Positions 33,909-43,600 of a DNA stretch of 60,118 bases are shown here, piece after piece. Positions within the stretch are counted from its first letter, which is position 1; every line of letters starts with the position of its first letter. The notes under the pieces were generated by a model. It worked only from the letters and a program-made list of their open reading frames with translations. It made no database searches and was not told the origin of the DNA. This stretch comes from Prosthecochloris sp. (GTDB taxonomy: Bacteria > Bacteroidota > Chlorobiia > Chlorobiales > Chlorobiaceae), in assembly GCA_015482705.2 (NCBI GenBank), contig JADMLA020000041.1, positions 1 through 60,118 on the forward strand, read 5' to 3'. Made by a program: the position numbers and the translations under genes.

Positions 33909-35975
33909 ATGCGAAGTATGCAACATTTTCCGATAGCAGTGTACCATTACAGCCGGAGACTGACGCACGAAGTTGGTTTTGGCCCCCTATCTCTTGGAGG
34001 TTACCAACCCATACGAGTCGAGTCGATGACGACAACGCATACGATGGATACAACTGCATCTGTAGAGCAGTGCAGGCGGCTCTATGAGGCGGGTTGCGAG
34101 ATTATCCGCCTGACGGTGCCGACAGAAAAAGACGCCAGTAACCTTGAGATCATTCGGGATCAACTTCGTCGAGACGGTATAACGACACCATTGGTGGCTG
34201 ATATTCACTTTTCAAGGAAAGCTGCCCTGAAGGCGGTGGAGTTTGTCGAAAATGTTCGCATAAATCCGGGAAATTTCGCCAATACGAAGAAGTTTTCGAA
34301 CGAGGAGTATTCGGATGAAGCTTTCAGGGCTGAATACGAAAATGTAAGGAACGAGTTTCTTCCTTTAATCGCAAAAGCGAAGGAGTTCGGGGTGTCGATG
34401 AGGATCGGAACCAATCATGGTTCGCTTTCAGACCGTATTGTCAGCCGTTATGGTAATACACCCGACGGGATGGTCGAGGCGGCACTTGAGTTCGCGAGGA
34501 TCTGCGAGGATGAAGGGTATTATGATATTCTTTTCTCGATGAAGTCATCCAATGTTCGAGTGATGATACAGGCATACAGGTTGCTGGTGATGAAAGCGGA
34601 TGCCGAGTTACGTCATGCCTATCCGTTACATCTTGGGGTTACCGAGGCTGGTGACGGTGATGAAGGGAGGGTTAAATCCGCAATGGGTATCGGAGCGCTT
34701 CTCGAGGAAGGGCTTGGTGATACCATACGGGTTTCGTTGACCGAAGATCCTGTCAACGAGGTGCCTGTAGGATTCGCATTGGTTAAAAAGTATAACGATT
34801 ACCAGAAAGTTATGGGCGACAAGGGGCATATGCCTGTCAAGCAGCTTATCGAGTCTCAGGTTACGAAGCCGGTCTTCGATATGCCGCCCTTCGATCCTGT
34901 CGGTTATAGCAGACGAAAAACAACGGTAATCGAGACAGGGGCCGGCGGTATCGGAGGAGAGTACCTCCCGATGGTGGAAACCACCGCCACGCAGGTGCCT
35001 TCGAACCCGGACCTGCTGCTTGCGGAACTCAGGAGCAGGCTTGCCGTTGAGAGGCCGGATTCGGTTTTTCGCTCGGAGTTTGTGACTGTTCCGGTCTCAT
35101 CGCTGGAGGATGCGGCGCGGCTCGATGCGGTACTCTGCAGACTTGGTGCATACCGGGAACGTGTCGGTGTTTCTTTGAAAGATATAGCACTTGCCCCGGT
35201 GTTTATGAGTATCGCCGCCAAGGTGCGCTTAGGAATTGTCGAGGGACAGATGATTGATAAGGATGTGCTCGATGGTCTCGATGACGGGAGTGCGGTACTG
35301 GAGTTTTGCTTCATACATGAAAACTCCTCGACCAGTGCTTCGGCTGATGTTCTCAAAAGAATTGCGTTGAGAGTCGATGCCATGGGATTACGACGCGTAT
35401 TGTTTTCCATTGATTCTGCAGATGCTGTCTATGCGTATCGTTATCTTGTTCGGAGTTTCAGTCAGGCTGGGATCGATTATCCGCTGGCAGTTCGGTATAG
35501 CAAGGGGAAAAAAGATCGTCTCGAAGCACTTATTGATTCTGCGATTCAAATCGGAACTCTCTTTTGCGACGGTATAGGTGATATGCTTGCACTGGAGAGC
35601 GAACTTCCTGAAGATGAGGAGGTGAGGCTCGCTTTCAACATTCTGCAGGCGGCGAGAGTTCGGATGTCGAAAACGGAGTTTATCTCCTGTCCGGGATGTG
35701 GCAGAACCTATTTTGACCTCGAAAAAACAGCTGGCATTATCAAGACCAGAATGTCACATCTGAAAGGTTTGAAAATCGGCATCATGGGGTGTATCGTCAA
35801 TGGTCCAGGTGAAATGGCAGATGCGGATTTCGGTTATGTAGGTTCGGGCAAGAACGGAGTCAGCTTGTATGTTGGCAAAGAATGTGTCACGTCGAACATT
35901 CCTGAAGAGGATGCCGTTGAAAAACTGGTTGAACTGATCAAATCGCATGGGCGATGGGTTGACCCTGTGGAATAG
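33909..35975 (+). CDS. ispG: 4-hydroxy-3-methylbut-2-enyl diphosphate synthase, long form
   Basis: IspG (GcpE) reduces methylerythritol cyclodiphosphate to HMBPP with a [4Fe-4S] cluster, the penultimate step of the MEP isoprenoid pathway. It supplies precursors for chlorophyll tails, carotenoids and quinones. At 688 residues it is the long form. It has an N-terminal TIM barrel (VESMTTTHTMDTT, LVADIHFSRKAAL, RINPGNF), a large middle insert (about 290-570) present in plants, Chlorobi and Bacteroidetes, and the C-terminal cluster domain with ISCPGCGRT and MGCIVNGPGEM. It is full length with no frame break. The start is ATG at 33909, with another in-frame ATG nine bases on. Confidence 0.96.
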   Translation: MRSMQHFPIAVYHYSRRLTHEVGFGPLSLGGYQPIRVESMTTTHTMDTTASVEQCRRLYEAGCEIIRLTVPTEKDASNLEIIRDQLRRDGITTPLVADIHFSRKAALKAVEFVENVRINPGNFANTKKFSNEEYSDEAFRAEYENVRNEFLPLIAKAKEFGVSMRIGTNHGSLSDRIVSRYGNTPDGMVEAALEFARICEDEGYYDILFSMKSSNVRVMIQAYRLLVMKADAELRHAYPLHLGVTEAGDGDEGRVKSAMGIGALLEEGLGDTIRVSLTEDPVNEVPVGFALVKKYNDYQKVMGDKGHMPVKQLIESQVTKPVFDMPPFDPVGYSRRKTTVIETGAGGIGGEYLPMVETTATQVPSNPDLLLAELRSRLAVERPDSVFRSEFVTVPVSSLEDAARLDAVLCRLGAYRERVGVSLKDIALAPVFMSIAAKVRLGIVEGQMIDKDVLDGLDDGSAVLEFCFIHENSSTSASADVLKRIALRVDAMGLRRVLFSIDSADAVYAYRYLVRSFSQAGIDYPLAVRYSKGKKDRLEALIDSAIQIGTLFCDGIGDMLALESELPEDEEVRLAFNILQAARVRMSKTEFISCPGCGRTYFDLEKTAGIIKTRMSHLKGLKIGIMGCIVNGPGEMADADFGYVGSGKNGVSLYVGKECVTSNIPEEDAVEKLVELIKSHGRWVDPVE

Positions 35976-36137
35976 CTGAAAAAGAGTGTTTGCAAGTATT
36001 TGATAGAAACTGGAAATGGTAATCAGCACTAAAAGTGGTGTTGAAAAAGAGTGCCGATGCAGATGCTTCCTGAGGTATTGTGTGAAATCAGGAGTACACT
36101 GTGTACCTGGCAGTGTCGAGTGAAAAAACGGGTAACT

Positions 36138-36911
36138 ATGTCTTATACGTTGATAACCGGCGCATCAACCGGAATTGGCCAGGAGTTTGTACGTGAGTTT
36201 GCGCGACGGAAGTGCGATATGGTTCTTGTTGCCCGCTCTGAGGAGCGGTTACAAAGGCTCAGTGCAGAGGTGAACCCTTCGGGTAATCTTGATATTCATG
36301 TGTGCGCTGAAGATTTGGGAGATCCGGATAGCCCCGGAAGAATTTATGACTATAGTGTTCAAAAAGGGCTTAAAATCGGGCTGATTGTCAACTGTGCGGG
36401 TTTCGGGTTCGCTGGCGACTATACGTCTATGCCTTTGGCGGATTTGCAGGAAATGGTACAGGTGAACGTAGCGGCAATGGCATTGCTTGTACGACTCTTC
36501 ATGCCGGATATGATAGCGAAAAAGAAAGGAGGTATCATAAATGTGTCGTCGGTCAGTGGATTTCAGGGCGTTGCTTTTTTAGGGCTTTATTCGGCAACAA
36601 AATCATTTATCACAACACTGAGTGAATCGCTTCACGAAGAATTGAAAGACAAGGGGATAAAGGTTGTCGTCGTCTGCCCTGGATACATAGAGACTGGGTT
36701 TCATGCAAGGGCGCATCAATACCCCGAGCAGAGTATGCTGCCTGTTTCGGAACCTTCCGTGGTTGTCAAAGCATCGATCAAGGGACTTTATAAAAACAGG
36801 TTACATGTTTTTCCGACATTTCTTGACTTTTTGCTGGTTTTTCTTCAGCGTTTTCTGCCGAGAAGCACAGTATTGAAAACGGCATCATTTCTGGCACCTC
36901 TCAAGTTATAG
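36138..36911 (+). CDS. Short-chain dehydrogenase/reductase
   Basis: The start at 36138 (MSYTLITGASTGIGQEFV) gives 257 residues. It has the NAD(P) glycine motif TGASTGIG, the NCAGFG loop, the catalytic Ser in NVSSVSG (about 140), and Tyr and Lys in YSATKSF. This is the classical YxxxK arrangement of an active SDR. The C-terminus (LDFLLVFLQRFLPRSTVLK) is hydrophobic and basic, suggesting membrane contact, as in DltE- or 3-ketosphinganine-reductase-like SDRs. The substrate is unknown. It stands between ispG and the tRNA cluster and may be its own transcript. Confidence 0.9.
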   Translation: MSYTLITGASTGIGQEFVREFARRKCDMVLVARSEERLQRLSAEVNPSGNLDIHVCAEDLGDPDSPGRIYDYSVQKGLKIGLIVNCAGFGFAGDYTSMPLADLQEMVQVNVAAMALLVRLFMPDMIAKKKGGIINVSSVSGFQGVAFLGLYSATKSFITTLSESLHEELKDKGIKVVVVCPGYIETGFHARAHQYPEQSMLPVSEPSVVVKASIKGLYKNRLHVFPTFLDFLLVFLQRFLPRSTVLKTASFLAPLKL

Positions 36912-37028
36912 AGATGGCTCACAGACTTTCAACAATGTTTTTTTGAAATCAGTCAGGTAAGAAAAGCGATTTTTTTTGGAATTTGATTTTATAGGATTAT
37001 ATTACCTGCCCTGTTTTTTTGAAGCTGT

Positions 37029-37101
37029 GCTGGTGTAGCTCAATTGGTAGAGCAGCTGATTTGTAATCAGCAGGTTGCGGGTTCGAGTCCCATCACCAGC
37101 T
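37029..37101 (+). tRNA. tRNA-Thr (anticodon TGT)
   Basis: The 73-nt cloverleaf has acceptor arms GCTGGTG and CACCAGC, anticodon loop TTTGTAA (TGT) and T loop TTCGAGT. It is the first of a four-tRNA cluster before secE and reads ACA. Confidence 0.96.
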
Positions 37102-37120
37102 CGGAGTAAGACAGTAAAGC

Positions 37121-37203
37121 GGGTAGGTAGCGAAGCGGTCAAACGCAACAGACTGTAAATCTGTCGACATATGTCTTCGGAGGTTCGAATCCTTCCCTAC
37201 CCA
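37121..37203 (+). tRNA. tRNA-Tyr (anticodon GTA)
   Basis: This is an 83-nt class II tRNA with a long variable arm. The acceptor arms are GGGTAGG and CCTACCC, and the anticodon arm is ACAGA-CTGTAAA-TCTGT with GTA. It lies 19 bp after tRNA-Thr. Confidence 0.96.
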
Positions 37204-37224
37204 CTGTGGTTTTCTGGTAGCCAG

Positions 37225-37297
<73 letters not shown>

Positions 37298-37320
37298 CTC
37301 ATACTCGTGTGGTTATACAG

Positions 37321-37393
37321 ACGTCAGTAGCTTAATTGGTAGAGCAGCGGTCTCCAAAACCGCAGGTTGGGGGTTCGAGTCCCTCCTGACGTG
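37321..37393 (+). tRNA. tRNA-Trp (anticodon CCA)
   Basis: The 73-nt cloverleaf has acceptor arms ACGTCAG and CTGACGT with discriminator G, anticodon arm GCGGT-CTCCAAA-ACCGC with CCA, and T loop TTCGAGT. It lies 53 bp before secE. Confidence 0.96.
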
Positions 37394-37446
37394 CCGGTAT
37401 AGGGGTAAAGCGCAAAAAAAGATATTCATATTGTGAAAGGCGGCAT

Positions 37447-37638
37447 ATGAAGAAATATCTCGATAAGGTGGTCCGGTACTACCATGATGTTGTCAATGAG
37501 ATGAAGAAGGTTGCCTGGCCAAGTCCTGAGGATACCCGCGATTTGACTGTTGTAGTCTTGACCGTTTCCGGGTTGCTTGCTTTGTTTACGTTTGTGGTGG
37601 ACTGGGTTATAAACTCGTTTATCGGAAAATTGTTGTAA
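37447..37638 (+). CDS. secE: Preprotein translocase subunit SecE
   Basis: SecE clamps SecY in the protein-export channel. The 63-residue minimal form has an amphipathic N-terminal helix with the conserved VVNEMKKVAWPSPEDTR and a single membrane helix (VVVLTVSGLLALFTFVVDWV). An AAGGCGG ribosome-binding site precedes the ATG. It leads directly into nusG (21 bp) in the classic secE-nusG-ribosomal protein-rpoBC order. Confidence 0.96.
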   Translation: MKKYLDKVVRYYHDVVNEMKKVAWPSPEDTRDLTVVVLTVSGLLALFTFVVDWVINSFIGKLL

Positions 37639-37659
37639 GAAAAGAAAGGTTAAGGTAGG

Positions 37660-38235
37660 ATGAGCGAAACGACAAAGGAAAAAGAGGCTCAGGGACTTCC
37701 GAAACCCCGCTGGTATGCTTTGAGGATCTATTCAGGCCATGAGCGAAAGGTAAAGGAAGGTATTGAGCTTGAAGTGGAGCGCCAAGCCTTGGGGGAGAAA
37801 ATCCTGCAGGTTTATGTTCCTTATGAAAAGTTTGTCGAAGTCAAAAACGGCAAGAAGAGAAGCCTTACCAAAAATGCATTTCCGGGTTATGTTCTTATCG
37901 AAGCTGTGCTCGATAAGCAGACCAAGAATCTGATTATGGACATTCCTTCGGTTATGGGGTTTCTCGGCGTTAATGACATCCCGACACCCCTGAGGCCAGA
38001 TGAGGTGGAAAAAATTCTCGAGCCCGGAGGTACTGTCGAGCAACGCTCTGTTGTCGAGGCTCCTTTCCGCCTTGGTGATTCCGTCAAGGTGATAGATGGT
38101 CCTTTCAGTTCGTTGATCGGGGTGGTTCATGAAGTGTGCACCGAGAGAATGAAAGTCAAGGTGATGATTAACTTTTTCGGGCGAAGCACTCCTACCGAGC
38201 TTGATTTTTCACAGGTTAAGTCAATTTCTCAATAA
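37660..38235 (+). CDS. nusG: Transcription termination/antitermination factor NusG
   Basis: NusG binds RNA polymerase and links it to Rho or the ribosome. The 191-residue protein has an N-terminal NGN domain (PRWYALRIYSGHERKVKEGI, then NAFPGYVLIEA) and a C-terminal KOW domain (GDSVKVIDGPFSSLIGVV, about 136). It lies between secE and rplK, with 42 bp before rplK. Confidence 0.97.
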   Translation: MSETTKEKEAQGLPKPRWYALRIYSGHERKVKEGIELEVERQALGEKILQVYVPYEKFVEVKNGKKRSLTKNAFPGYVLIEAVLDKQTKNLIMDIPSVMGFLGVNDIPTPLRPDEVEKILEPGGTVEQRSVVEAPFRLGDSVKVIDGPFSSLIGVVHEVCTERMKVKVMINFFGRSTPTELDFSQVKSISQ

Positions 38236-38277
38236 CACAGCTTGAGTATTATTCAGCTGTTGAAACAGTGATTTTGT

Positions 38278-38703
38278 ATGGCAAAGAAGGTAGTTGGGTT
38301 TATTAAGCTGCAGATTCCGGCAGGCGGTGCCAATCCTGCGCCACCCGTTGGACCGGCCCTCGGTCAGAAAGGCGTGAATATCATGGAGTTCTGCAAGCAA
38401 TTCAATGCGAAAACCCAGTCGCAGGCAGGGACCATTATTCCGGTTGTGATTACGGTGTTTTCCGATAAATCGTTCACGTTTATCACCAAGACACCTCCAG
38501 CCGCTGTTTTGTTGCTTAAAGAGGCCAAACTGCAGAAAGGTTCAGGAGAGCCGAACAAGAACAAGGTCGGGAAGGTAACCGAAGAGCAGGTTCGTAAGAT
38601 TGCCGAGCTGAAAATGCCCGATTTGAACGCTTTCAATGTCGAAGGTGCAATGCAGATGGTTCGCGGAACGGCAAGAAGTATGGGTATCGAAGTGGAAGGC
38701 TGA
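38278..38703 (+). CDS. rplK: Ribosomal protein L11
   Basis: L11 forms the GTPase-associated stalk base on 23S rRNA. The 141-residue protein has the N-terminal GFIKLQIPAGGANPAPPVGP, with the proline loop that binds thiopeptides, and a C-terminal rRNA-binding domain ending AMQMVRGTARSMGIEV. It is full length and precedes rplA by 73 bp. Confidence 0.98.
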   Translation: MAKKVVGFIKLQIPAGGANPAPPVGPALGQKGVNIMEFCKQFNAKTQSQAGTIIPVVITVFSDKSFTFITKTPPAAVLLLKEAKLQKGSGEPNKNKVGKVTEEQVRKIAELKMPDLNAFNVEGAMQMVRGTARSMGIEVEG

Positions 38704-38776
38704 TTTTTTCGGTGTTGATGAGTGATTGTGGGAGACCGTCAGGTCGTTTTTTTAACCACTTGCAAGAAAAATAACT

Positions 38777-39466
38777 ATGGCAGGAAAAAAATATAAAAAC
38801 GCTGCAGAAAAAGTCGCTGCACAGAGTGAGTACGATTTGCAGCAGGCAGTGGAGCTTCTCAAAGATATTAGTGGCGTCAAGTTCGATGCTTCGGTCGATG
38901 TCGCGATGAGGCTGGGGGTTGATCCGCGTCATGCGGACCAGGTTGTTCGTGGTACTGTCATGCTGCCTCACGGAACAGGGAAAACCGTATCGGTTCTCGT
39001 TATTTGCAACGAGGCTAAAGCTGCAGAGGCTCAGGAGGCCGGTGCCGATATGGTTGGTTTTGAGGACTATATCGAGAAAATCCAGAACGGTTGGACAGAT
39101 GTCGATGTCATCATCGCAACTCCGGACGTTATGGGTAAGCTGGGCCGGGTTGGTAAAATTCTTGGTCCTCGCGGACTCATGCCGAACCCGAAATCAGGTA
39201 CGGTTACGATGGATGTTGCGAAAGCGGTAAAAGAGGTTAAGGCTGGTAAAATCGAGTTTCGGGTCGACAAGGCCGGAAATGTTCATGCTCCAGTGGGTAA
39301 AATATCCTTTGGATCCGAACAGCTTGTCGATAACGCAGCCAGTTTTATCAAAGAGGTTATCAGATTGAAGCCTTCCGCTGCAAAAGGACAGTATGTAAGA
39401 AACATTTCCGTATCCAGCACGATGTCCCCTGGTGTCAGGGTGAAAAAAGACAAGTATGTCGCCTAA
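38777..39466 (+). CDS. rplA: Ribosomal protein L1
   Basis: L1 forms the mobile L1 stalk and in many bacteria represses translation of its own mRNA. The 229-residue protein contains VDVAMRLGVDPRHADQVVRG, GKLGRVGKILGPRGLMPNPK (the hallmark) and a C-terminal VSSTMSPGVRV. The start ATG follows AACT rather than a strong ribosome-binding site, and the 73-bp leader from rplK could hold the L1 autoregulatory site. I cannot draw that site with confidence. Confidence 0.98.
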   Translation: MAGKKYKNAAEKVAAQSEYDLQQAVELLKDISGVKFDASVDVAMRLGVDPRHADQVVRGTVMLPHGTGKTVSVLVICNEAKAAEAQEAGADMVGFEDYIEKIQNGWTDVDVIIATPDVMGKLGRVGKILGPRGLMPNPKSGTVTMDVAKAVKEVKAGKIEFRVDKAGNVHAPVGKISFGSEQLVDNAASFIKEVIRLKPSAAKGQYVRNISVSSTMSPGVRVKKDKYVA

Positions 39467-39483
39467 CATAAACGGTTTATACG

Positions 39484-40008
39484 ATGAAACGCGAGAAAAA
39501 AGAGCAGATTGTTAAAGAGGTTTCTGAAAAACTTCAGAAGGCACAGGGGATTTATCTGACCGAGTTTCAAGGGCTTGATGTCGCTACAATGGCCGAGTTG
39601 AGAAACCAGTTCCGTCAGGCGGGTGTCGAGTATACAGTGGTGAAAAATACACTGGTGAAGAAGGCTCTCGAAAGTGTCGAAGGCGGGGATCGCTTGGCCG
39701 ATGGTCTGGTGAATACTACCGGTGTAGCTCTCGGGTATGACGATCCTGTCGTTCCGGCAAAAATCATAGAGAAGTTCGGTAAAGATAATGAGCAGTTGAA
39801 ATTCAAGATGGCTGCCATCGACGGCTCCGTGTTCGAGGCGGATAAGTTGAAAGAGCTTTCCAAGATGCTCAGTAAAACCGAAAACATAGGCCGTATGGCT
39901 GGTCTGGTGAACAATGTCATCAGTTCCGTGCCTATGGTGGTGAACGCTGTGATGAGGGATCTTGTTTCCGTTATCGATCAGATAGCGAAACAAAAGCAGG
40001 ATTCATGA
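39484..40008 (+). CDS. rplJ: Ribosomal protein L10
   Basis: L10 anchors L7/L12 dimers to the ribosome. The 174-residue protein begins KREKKEQIVKEVSEKL and has GIYLTEFQGLDVATMAELR and TVVKNTLVKKAL. Its alpha-8 C-terminal helix binds L12. It starts 17 bp after rplA and precedes rplL by 69 bp, as in other bacteria. The L10-L12 complex commonly represses this unit by binding the rplJ leader. Confidence 0.97.
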   Translation: MKREKKEQIVKEVSEKLQKAQGIYLTEFQGLDVATMAELRNQFRQAGVEYTVVKNTLVKKALESVEGGDRLADGLVNTTGVALGYDDPVVPAKIIEKFGKDNEQLKFKMAAIDGSVFEADKLKELSKMLSKTENIGRMAGLVNNVISSVPMVVNAVMRDLVSVIDQIAKQKQDS

Positions 40009-40077
40009 TTACGTCTATTACCTATTACGCACTCAAAAAGCATTGTATACAATAAATAAAAACAAGAGAGGAAGATA

Positions 40078-40458
40078 ATGGCATCTATTGACACACTTGT
40101 AGAGGAAATTGGTAAGTTGTCGCTTACCGAAGCTTCCGAGCTGGTGAAAGCCCTGGAAGAGAAGTTCGGTGTGAGTGCTGCTCCGGCTGTTGTTGCCGGT
40201 GGTGTAGCGGCTGCTCCCGCAGGTGAAGCGGCAGCTCAGGAAGAAAAAACCGAGTTTGACGTCGAACTCAAGGCCATCGGTGGTAACAAAATCAACGTTA
40301 TCAAAGTTGTCCGTTCCATTACCGGTCTGGGTCTCAAAGAGGCGAAAGAGATGGTTGACGGTGCACCGAAAGTCGTTAAAGAGGCTGTCAGTAAGGAAGA
40401 GGCCGAAAAAATCGCTAAAGAACTCAAGGACGCAGGCGCGGAAGTTGAGCTCAAGTGA
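40078..40458 (+). CDS. rplL: Ribosomal protein L7/L12
   Basis: L12 is the flexible stalk that recruits translation GTPases. The 126 residues have an N-terminal dimerisation helix (SIDTLVEEIGKLSLTEASEL), an Ala/Gly-rich hinge (about 36-55) and the C-terminal domain with KINVIKVVRSITGLGLKEAK. A GAGAGGAAG ribosome-binding site precedes the ATG. About 200 bp, including a hairpin, separate it from rpoB. Confidence 0.98.
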   Translation: MASIDTLVEEIGKLSLTEASELVKALEEKFGVSAAPAVVAGGVAAAPAGEAAAQEEKTEFDVELKAIGGNKINVIKVVRSITGLGLKEAKEMVDGAPKVVKEAVSKEEAEKIAKELKDAGAEVELK

Positions 40459-40486
40459 CATTTTTTCGGGCGTCGATTATGATCAT

Positions 40487-40515
40487 AAGCTCCGTTTCAG
40501 CATGAGGCGGAGCTT
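40487..40515 (+). promoter_or_regulatory. Hairpin between rplL and rpoB (possible attenuator)
   Basis: An 8-bp stem (AAGCTCCG and CGGAGCTT) closes a 13-nt loop 28 bp after rplL, without a T-run. In other bacteria an attenuator at this place lowers rpoBC transcription relative to the ribosomal genes. By analogy this may do the same; the sequence alone does not prove it. Confidence 0.45.
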
Positions 40516-40655
40516 TGCCTGTTTGTAAGAGTTTAGAGGTTTCGTTCCGCAAATACGGTGTTCAATACCAGTAATGCGTATCTGCTGTGAACGGCTGTTG
40601 TGTTTTGATTCAATGAAGAGAAAGAGAAGTACTTCCTGCAATCGATAAAAGTGAG

Positions 40656-43600
40656 GTGCAAGTGAAAGTGGCTGATAAAACACAGAAAGAGTGTATTGCC
40701 TTTTCAAAGATCCAGAGTATTGTCAATCCTCCTGATTTATTACAAGTTCAGTTAGATTCATTCAAGAGGTTTATTCAGGACAGCGTTCCCCTTGCCAAAC
40801 GTAAAGATCAAGGTCTTGAAAAGGTTCTTCGCAGCGCTTTTCCGATCACGGATACCCGCGGCCTGTATTTACTTGAATATATATCATATACGTTTGACAA
40901 ACCGAAATATACAGTAGAGGAGTGTATCGAGAGAGGGCTGACCTTTGATGTTTCGCTCAAGGTCAAGCTCAAGCTGTCGTATAAAGACGAGCCCGATGAG
41001 TCGGACTGGAAAGAGACCATCCAGCAGGAGGTGTATCTTGGTCGAATACCTTATATGACCGACCGAGGTACATTTATTGTCAACGGTGCGGAGCGTGTTG
41101 TCGTCGCCCAGCTGCACCGCTCTCCTGGTGTTGTGTTCAGCGAAGCTGTACATCCGAACGGCAAAAAGATGTACTCGGCCAAAATTGTGCCGACCAGAGG
41201 GTCGTGGATAGAGTTTCAGACCGATATCAATAATCAGATATACGTCTATATAGACCAGAAAAAGAATTTCCTGGTCAGTGCGTTGCTCAGGGCGATAGGA
41301 TTTACGAAAGATGAGGATATCCTAAGCCTCTTCGATCTCGTCGAGGAGGTTCCGGTCAAGGCAAGCAAGAAGGATTATCTCATCGGTAAAAACCTTGCAT
41401 CGGATATTATCGATATGCAGACCGGTGAAGTGGTCAGTGCCCGGACATCCATTACAGAAGATATTCTCGATCAGATCACTGCGGCGGGATACAAGACTGT
41501 CAGGATCATGAAAACCGGTGCCGGCGAAAAGGGACTGGATAAATCGGTAGTTACCAACACCATTCTCAACGACAGTTCTGCTACCGAGGAAGAAGCACTT
41601 GAAATTGTTTATGAAGAGCTGCGGGCAAACGAGGCTCCGGATATCGATGCAGCCAGGAGTTTTCTGGAAAGAACATTTTTCAATCAGAAAAAATATGATC
41701 TGGGAGATGTCGGGCGCTACAGGATCGATAAAAAGCTCGGCAGAGAGCATGATGCCTTTAAAGCATTCCTCGAGGGTGATCCCGAGCTGAAGGCTCTTTC
41801 GGATGGAATCTACGAAAAAATTCTCCAGACGATTCAATCATATTCGGACGAGCCGATAGGTGATGAGATCATGGTGTTGACACACTATGATATTATTGCC
41901 GTTATCAACTATCTGATCAAGCTTGTCAACGGGCAGGCCGAGGTTGACGACGTGGACCATCTTGCAAACAGAAGGGTTCGGACCGTTGGCGAGCAGCTTG
42001 CCGCTCAGTTTGTTGTCGGGCTTGCCAGAATGGGAAAAAACGTTCGTGAAAAACTCAACTCGAGGGACACCGACAAGATTGCACCGGCAGACCTTATCAA
42101 TGCCCGTACGGTATCGAGCGTGGTTTCGAGCTTTTTTGCAACAAGCCAGCTTTCTCAGTTTATGGATCAGACAAATCCGCTGGCTGAGATGACCAACAAG
42201 CGAAGGGTGTCCGCTCTCGGTCCTGGAGGGCTTACAAGAGAGCGTGCAGGATTTGAGGTTCGTGACGTACATTACACGCACTATGGACGTCTCTGCCCGA
42301 TCGAAACCCCTGAGGGTCCGAACATCGGTTTGATCTCTTCATTGTCGGTTTACGCCGAAATCAATGACAAAGGATTCATCCAGACACCTTACCGTGTTGT
42401 TGAGGATGGTGTCGTTACGGATGAGGTACTGATGCTTTCTGCCGAGGATGAAGAGAACAAGATTACCGTTCCGGTGAACGTTCCGCTGGATGAAAAAAGG
42501 AAAATAGATTCCGAAACCGTTCAGGCTAGGACAAAGGGTGACTATCCGGTTGTAACGGCCGAAGAGGTCGATTACATGGATGTCTCTCCAATTCAGATCG
42601 TCAGCGCGGCAGCGGCTCTTATACCGTTCCTCGAGCATGATGACGGTAACCGTGCTCTCATGGGAGCCAACATGCAGCGTCAGGCTGTTCCTCTACTCGT
42701 GGCAGATGCCCCTGTTGTTGGAACCGGCATGGAGGCAAAGGTTGCACGTGATTCCCGAGCCGTCGTTCTCGCCGAAGGGGCAGGTGTTGTCGAGTCGGTT
42801 ACTTCCGAAAGTATCCGTATTCGCTACGAGATGGACAGCGATGATGAAAACAGAATGATCATGCTCGACCCTGATGAGGGAGTCAAAACCTATGAATTGA
42901 TCAAATTCAAGCGGTCGAACCAGGACACCTGCATAACCCAGAAACCCGTTGTGAAGAATGGTCAGGTTGTCGAAAAAGGAGATGTGTTGGCCGATGGCCC
43001 TTCCACTGAAAACGGCGAACTGGCGTTGGGTAAGAACGTGCTTGTCGCGTTCATGCCATGGAGAGGTTATAATTTCGAGGATGCTATTGTTCTGAGTGAG
43101 CGGTTGGTCTATGATGATGTCTTTACTTCGATTCACATCCATGAGTTCGAGGCAAACGTTCGAGATACGAAGCGCGGTGAGGAACAGTTTACCCGCGACA
43201 TTTACAATGTCAGCGAAGAAGCGCTGCGTAACCTCGATGAGAACGGTATCATTCGAATCGGTGCCGAGGTCAAGGAACGTGATATTCTTGTCGGAAAAAT
43301 AACACCGAAAGGAGAAAGCGATCCGACGCCCGAGGAAAAACTTCTTCGTGCGATTTTTGGTGACAAGTCCAGCGATGTAAAGGATGCGTCGATGCATGTC
43401 CCGGCAGGGATGAAAGGCATCGTGATCAAAACAAAACTGTTCAGCCGTAAGAAAAAGGTCGGTCTGGATATCAGGGAACAGCAGGAAGTGATCGATGCCT
43501 TGTATGATCGTAAGGAGTCCGATCTTCGAAGTCGTTTCAAAAAATGGATGAAAGAGCTTTTCGAAGGGAAGAAAAGCACCGGGATATACAATCAAAAAGG

